DNA of 10,142 bases from Pseudomonadota bacterium (GTDB taxonomy: Bacteria > Pseudomonadota > Gammaproteobacteria > Steroidobacterales > Steroidobacteraceae). Below the pieces are notes generated by a model that saw only the letters and a list, made by a program, of their open reading frames with translations, did no database searches and had not been told where the DNA came from. The stretch's first letter is position 1, and each line of letters begins with the position of its first letter. The position numbers were made by a program, and so were the translations under genes. This document shows positions 6,315 through 10,142 of this stretch, piece after piece. The stretch spans positions 1 to 10,142 of the forward strand of contig JAFEDW010000054.1 in NCBI GenBank assembly GCA_018241455.1. The letters are read 5' to 3'.

Positions 6315-7876
6315 ACGCCGCCAGCACGCGCGCATCGTCGCCGGTCCCGGGTGCGGGCCACGCCACCGTCGTGGAGCTGCCATGGCGGCCGCTCAAGGCG
6401 CTGCTCGGCGGCGGTTTCGAACTGCCGGACGATTTCGAAGTGGCGGACCTGACGCTCGACAGCCGCAGCGTGCGGCCGGGCGCCGCGTTCCTCGCCTGCC
6501 GCGGCCGCAGCCGCCACGGTCTCGAGTTCGCGCAGGCCGCGGTCGACGCCGGCGCGCGCGCGGTGCTGTGGGAACCGGCGCCGGGCGTCAACGCGCCGGT
6601 ATTTGCCGCGCCGGTGCTGGTCGTCGCGGTGCCGGAACTGTCGGCACAGGCCGGCTACATCGCCGATCGGTTCTTCGGCGCGCCCTCGGCGCGGTTGATG
6701 GTCGCGGGCGTCACCGGCACCAACGGCAAGACCACCTGCGCGTGGCTGCTGGCCGCGGCGCTCAGCGCGGCGGGCCGCGGTTGCGCCTACCTCGGCACGC
6801 TCGGCGTGGCCTTCGGCGGCCAGCTCGTGTCCGGCCGGCACACGACGCCCGATGCCGTGACGCTGCAGCGTACGCTCGCGCAACTGCGCGCCGCCGGTGC
6901 CGCCGCGGTCGCAATGGAAGTCTCTTCGCATGCGCTCGACCAACGGCGCTGTGCGGGCGTGCGGTTCCAGATCGCGGCCTTCACCAACCTGAGCCGCGAT
7001 CACCTCGATTACCACGACGACATGCGCGCCTACGCCGCGGCCAAGGCCTCGCTGTTCGACTGGCCGACGCTCGGCGCCAGCGTCATCAACATCGACGACG
7101 ACTTCGGCGCCGCGCTGGCTGCGCGCGCCGCGCCGGGCGAATCGCTGATCGTGACCGGCCGGCGGAGTGATCCGGCGCAACACGCGCCGGGCGCGCGATT
7201 CGTGCGCGCGAGCCACTGCGCGCATCGTCCGGACGGGCTGACGCTCGAGCTGGACACGAGCTGGGGCAAGGCCGCCCTGCACAGCCGGCTGCTCGGGGAT
7301 TTCAACGCGGACAACCTGCTCACGGTGCTCGGCGTGTTGCTGGCATCCGGCGTACCGCTCCCCACGGCCTGCGAGGTGCTGGCCGCCTGCGAGGCGCCGC
7401 CGGGCCGCATGCAGTTGTCGGGCGGCGGTCGGCTGCCGCTCGCGATCGTCGATTACGCGCACACGCCCGACGCGCTCGACAAGGCGCTGCGCGCCGCGCG
7501 CGCACACTGCTCCGGCAGGCTGCTGTGCGTGTTCGGTTGTGGTGGCGACCGCGACCGCGGCAAGCGCCCCGAGATGGCGCGTGTCGCCGAGTCGCTCGCC
7601 GATGCGCTCTACATCACCGACGACAACCCGCGCAGCGAGGATCCGCAGCGCATCGTCGCCGACATCAGCGCGGGGCTGCGTGAACCGGCGCGTGCGCGCA
7701 TCGAGCACGATCGGGCGGCGGCGATCGCTGCGGCGGTGACGGCGGCCGCGCCGGGCGATGTCGTGCTGGTGGCCGGCAAGGGGCACGAGGATTACCAGCT
7801 GGTCGGCGGCGAACGCCGGCCGTTCAGCGACCTGGCGCAGGTGCGTGCCGCGTTGGCCGCGCGGAGTGCCGCATGA
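6311..7876 (+). CDS. murE: MurE, UDP-MurNAc-tripeptide ligase (meso-diaminopimelate adding)
   Basis: A 521-residue cytoplasmic Mur ligase that adds the third stem-peptide residue to UDP-MurNAc-L-Ala-D-Glu using ATP. Motifs are LTLDSRSVRPGAAF near the N-terminus, the P-loop GVTGTNGKTT (133-142, K140), HTTPDA (from H177), EVSSHALDQ, the AAK lysine K245 expected to be carbamylated, and DNPRSED (438-444). DNPR is the signature of enzymes that select meso-DAP, so the cell wall should be of the usual Gram-negative type. It is about 25 residues longer than E. coli MurE, mostly at the N-terminus. The start at 6311 is supported by AGGTGG at 6298-6303 and by the ATGA overlap with ftsI; an in-frame GTG at 6371 is the alternative. 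The gene ends in an ATGA overlap with murF. Confidence 0.96.
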   Translation: MNAASTRASSPVPGAGHATVVELPWRPLKALLGGGFELPDDFEVADLTLDSRSVRPGAAFLACRGRSRHGLEFAQAAVDAGARAVLWEPAPGVNAPVFAAPVLVVAVPELSAQAGYIADRFFGAPSARLMVAGVTGTNGKTTCAWLLAAALSAAGRGCAYLGTLGVAFGGQLVSGRHTTPDAVTLQRTLAQLRAAGAAAVAMEVSSHALDQRRCAGVRFQIAAFTNLSRDHLDYHDDMRAYAAAKASLFDWPTLGASVINIDDDFGAALAARAAPGESLIVTGRRSDPAQHAPGARFVRASHCAHRPDGLTLELDTSWGKAALHSRLLGDFNADNLLTVLGVLLASGVPLPTACEVLAACEAPPGRMQLSGGGRLPLAIVDYAHTPDALDKALRAARAHCSGRLLCVFGCGGDRDRGKRPEMARVAESLADALYITDDNPRSEDPQRIVADISAGLREPARARIEHDRAAAIAAAVTAAAPGDVVLVAGKGHEDYQLVGGERRPFSDLAQVRAALAARSAA

Positions 7877-9306
7877 AGCGCACGCTGGCGCAATTCGCCG
7901 CCGCCTGTGGCGGAGAGCTGGTCGGCGCTGACGCGGAATTCACCGCGGTGCTGATCGATTCGCGCGCCGTGCAGGCGGGCGACCTGTTCCTCGCGTTGCC
8001 CGGCGACCGCGCCGACGGCCATGATTTCGTCGCCGCCGCGGCGCGGGCCGGCGCAGCCGGCGCGGTCGTCAGCCGGCGCATCGACGCACCGCTCCCGCAG
8101 GTGTTGGTGTCCGATGTGGCCGCCGCGCTGACGCGCGCGGGCGCTGCGTGGCGTGCGGCGTTTACCGGCACCGTGCTCGCCGTCGCGGGCAGCAATGGCA
8201 AGACGACGACCAAGGAAATGCTCAGTGCGATCCTGGCGCAGCGCGGCGAGTGCCTGGCGACGCGCGGCAACCTCAACAATCATCTCGGCGTGCCGCTGAC
8301 GCTGCTGCGGCTCGCACCGCGCTTCCGCGATGCGGTCATCGAAATCGGCGCGAACCATGCCGGCGAAGTGGCCGCGCTGGTGGCGCTGGCGCGCCCGGCC
8401 GTGGGGCTGATCACCAATGCCGGCGCGGAGCACCTCGAGGGATTCGGGAGCCTGGAGGGCGTGGCGCGCGCCGAGGGCGAGATGGTCGCCGGCCTCGCCG
8501 CCGACGCGACCGCGATCATCAACGCCGACGATGCATTCGCGCCGCTGTGGCGCGGCATGACGCGCGCGCGCGTCGTCGACTTCGGCCTGGCCGCGAATGC
8601 CGCGGTGCGCGCCGCCGATGTGCGTCTCGAAGCGACCGCGCAGGGTTTTGCCACGCGCTTCACGTTGCACAGCACGCTGGGTTCGGTGCCGGTGGCGCTC
8701 GCACTCGCCGGACGGCACAACGTCAGCAACGCGCTGGCGGCGGCGGCCGCGGCGCTCGCGGCCGGCGCCACGCTGCCGCAGGTCGCCGCCGGACTGCGCA
8801 CGGTGCAGGCCGTTGCGGGCCGCCTGCAATTCAAGCCACTGGCGGGCGGCGCCTGGCTGATCGACGATTCCTACAACGCCAACCCGAGCTCGGCGCGCGC
8901 GGCGCTCGAGGTGCTGGCCGAGCTGCCGGGCCGGCGCTGGCTGGTGCTGGGCGACATGGCCGAGCTCGGCGAGCATGCCGCGGACAGCCACCGCGAAATC
9001 GGCGCGCTGGCGCGCGAGCTCGGCGTCGAGCGCCTGTATGCGTTCGGCGCGCTCGCCGCACTGGCCGCGCAAAGCTTCGGCGCGGGCGCCGAATCCCACG
9101 ACGACATCGATGCGCTCGCGCGTTCGGTCGGTGGCGCGTTGCGCGGCGACGTGCGGCTGCTGGTCAAGGGTTCGCGCGTCAACCGTCTCGAGCGCCTGGT
9201 CGCCGCGCTGACGGCGACCGGCGGTGCGGCGGCCGGCGGTGCGGCGGCCGGCGGTGCGGCGGCCGGTGGCGCAGCCGCCGGCGACGCCAAGCGGAGGGCC
9301 GTCTAG
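7873..9306 (+). CDS. murF: MurF, UDP-MurNAc-tripeptide:D-Ala-D-Ala ligase
   Basis: A 477-residue Mur ligase that adds D-Ala-D-Ala to make UDP-MurNAc-pentapeptide, the substrate of MraY. Motifs are VLIDSRAVQAGDLF at the N-terminus, the P-loop GSNGKTT (106-112, K110), EIGANH (157-162), EHLEGFGSLEGVARAEGE, and DDSYNANPSS (331-340). Conserved sequence ends at about LVKGSRVNRLERLVAAL, near where E. coli MurF (452 residues) ends. Residues 450-469 are a (GGAAA)4 tail encoded by a 15-bp tandem repeat, then GDAKRRAV. This tail is not part of the known fold. The ATG overlaps the murE stop (ATGA), and the TAG directly precedes the mraY ATG. Confidence 0.96.
   Translation: MKRTLAQFAAACGGELVGADAEFTAVLIDSRAVQAGDLFLALPGDRADGHDFVAAAARAGAAGAVVSRRIDAPLPQVLVSDVAAALTRAGAAWRAAFTGTVLAVAGSNGKTTTKEMLSAILAQRGECLATRGNLNNHLGVPLTLLRLAPRFRDAVIEIGANHAGEVAALVALARPAVGLITNAGAEHLEGFGSLEGVARAEGEMVAGLAADATAIINADDAFAPLWRGMTRARVVDFGLAANAAVRAADVRLEATAQGFATRFTLHSTLGSVPVALALAGRHNVSNALAAAAAALAAGATLPQVAAGLRTVQAVAGRLQFKPLAGGAWLIDDSYNANPSSARAALEVLAELPGRRWLVLGDMAELGEHAADSHREIGALARELGVERLYAFGALAALAAQSFGAGAESHDDIDALARSVGGALRGDVRLLVKGSRVNRLERLVAALTATGGAAAGGAAAGGAAAGGAAAGDAKRRAV
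9220..9279 (+). repeat. 15-bp tandem repeat, four units, in the 3' end of murF
   Basis: The unit GGCGGTGCGGCGGCC occurs three times without change (9220-9234, 9235-9249, 9250-9264). A fourth copy (9265-9279) differs at four third-codon positions, all synonymous. Each unit encodes GGAAA. The unit length is a multiple of three, so gain or loss of copies keeps the frame. Confidence 0.97.
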
Positions 9307-10142
9307 ATGCTCTACTGGGCCGCCAAGCACCTCGCCGCGCACATCTCGTTGTTCAACGTCTTCTCGTACCTGACGTTGCGCTCGATCCTGGCGACGATGT
9401 CGGCGCTGGCGATCGCGCTGCTGGTCGGGCCGTTCATGATCGCGCGGCTGTCGCGCTACCAGATCGGCCAGGTGGTGCGCACCGATGGTCCGCAATCGCA
9501 CCTGCCCAAGGCCGGCACGCCGACGATGGGCGGGTTGCTGATCATCTTCGCCGTCGTCGTCACGACCTTGCTGTGGGGTGACCTCGTCAACCGCTTCGTG
9601 CTGATCGTGCTCGGCGTCACGATCGGCTTCGGGCTGATCGGTTTCTACGACGATTACCTGAAGCTCGTGGTAGGCAACTCACGCGGCCTGATCGCGCGCT
9701 GGAAATATTTCTGGCAGACCGTGCTGGGCGTCGCCGCGGCGATCCTGCTGTATCGCCTGATGCACTCGCCGACGGTGACCGCGTTCCACGTGCCGTTCTT
9801 CAAGACCGTCGCGTTGCCGCTGGGTGCGGTCGGCTTCGTCGTGCTCGGCTACCTGATGATCGTCGGCATGAGCAACGCGGTGAACCTGACCGACGGGCTC
9901 GACGGGCTGGCGATCGGGCCGTCCGTCATGGTGGCCGGCGCGCTCGCGATCTTCGCGTACCTGAGCGGCAACGCGGTGTTCGCCGGCTACCTGCAGATCA
10001 CGGCGGTGCCGGGCGCCGGCGAGCTGGCCGTGTTCTGCGGCGCGATCGTCGGCGCGGGCCTCGGGTTCCTCTGGTTCAACACCTATCCGGCGCAGGTGTT
10101 CATGGGCGACATCGGCGCGCTGGCGCTCGGCGCCGCGCTCGG
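9307..10142 (+). CDS. mraY: MraY, phospho-MurNAc-pentapeptide translocase (partial, C-terminus beyond window)
   Basis: The first 278 codons of a polytopic membrane enzyme that transfers phospho-MurNAc-pentapeptide from UDP to undecaprenyl phosphate, making lipid I. E. coli MraY is 360 residues, so about 80 are missing. It begins MLYWAAKHL, then FNVFSYLTLR. Conserved parts are GTPTMGG, the catalytic pair D115-D116 in GFYDDY (same numbering as E. coli), GLIARWKYFWQ, NLTDGLDGLA (193-202) and FNTYPAQVFMGDIG with D268 (E. coli D267). The C-terminal histidine motif lies beyond the edge. Several hydrophobic segments fit the ten-helix topology. The ATG follows the murF stop without a gap and has GGAGG (9292-9296) 10 nt upstream. 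Confidence 0.97.
   Translation, partial: MLYWAAKHLAAHISLFNVFSYLTLRSILATMSALAIALLVGPFMIARLSRYQIGQVVRTDGPQSHLPKAGTPTMGGLLIIFAVVVTTLLWGDLVNRFVLIVLGVTIGFGLIGFYDDYLKLVVGNSRGLIARWKYFWQTVLGVAAAILLYRLMHSPTVTAFHVPFFKTVALPLGAVGFVVLGYLMIVGMSNAVNLTDGLDGLAIGPSVMVAGALAIFAYLSGNAVFAGYLQITAVPGAGELAVFCGAIVGAGLGFLWFNTYPAQVFMGDIGALALGAAL

Noticed and set aside
6182..9501. Antisense open frames of 534 and 569 codons across murE, murF and the start of mraY
   Set aside because: Shadows caused by few stop codons in GC-rich DNA; biased composition and no homology that I recognise.
1..10142. A new defence, mobile or biosynthetic system
   Set aside because: Every substantial stretch is explained by well-known core genes in a conserved order, with no foreign insertion.

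Overview
The window is ordinary, well-conserved chromosomal core sequence from a very GC-rich gammaproteobacterium. Gene order and the presence of lpoA suggest the Xanthomonas/Pseudomonas side of the class, but genus cannot be read from this sequence alone. It spans the junction between the lpoA/rsmI locus and the start of the division and cell wall (dcw/mra) cluster. The order lpoA (reverse) - rsmI - rnpB - mraZ - rsmH - ftsL - ftsI - murE - murF - mraY matches what I recall from Pseudomonas and other gammaproteobacteria. No mobile element, phage, CRISPR array, tRNA or defence system is visible.

Layout. 1-1256 (minus): lpoA, cut by the left edge, encoding a lipoprotein activator of the synthase PBP1A. 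1257-1314: a 58-bp divergent intergenic region with a consensus -10 for lpoA and a 20-bp dyad. 1315-2214 (plus): rsmI, a 16S rRNA 2'-O-methyltransferase. 2235 to about 2620: rnpB, a type A RNase P RNA whose P1, P2, P3, P12, P14 and P18 helices can be drawn from the sequence. 2621-2842: an intergenic region with two small hairpins, a strong sigma70-type promoter and a 10-bp-phased series of TGG(G) boxes that fits the MraZ operator. 2843-10142 (plus): mraZ, rsmH, ftsL, ftsI, murE, murF and mraY, the last cut by the right edge.

How the genes work together. MraZ probably represses its own promoter and so the whole downstream cluster. RsmH and RsmI act on the same 16S rRNA nucleotide (C1402): RsmH makes the N4 methyl and RsmI the 2'-O methyl. 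FtsL and FtsI belong to the divisome. MurE and MurF finish the UDP-MurNAc-pentapeptide, and MraY moves it to undecaprenyl phosphate to give lipid I. LpoA supports the major synthase PBP1A elsewhere in the genome. From rsmH to mraY the genes overlap by 4 bp or abut, with no room for promoters or terminators between them, so they probably form one translationally coupled transcript.

I did not find an undescribed biological system. The points most worth a second look are the MraZ box array overlapping the promoter and leader, a 15-bp tandem repeat giving MurF a (GGAAA)4 tail, a sharp patch of AT-ending codons just before the FtsI active-site serine, an extra hairpin in the P16-P17 arm of the RNase P RNA, and the compact lpoA/rsmI divergent promoter region.
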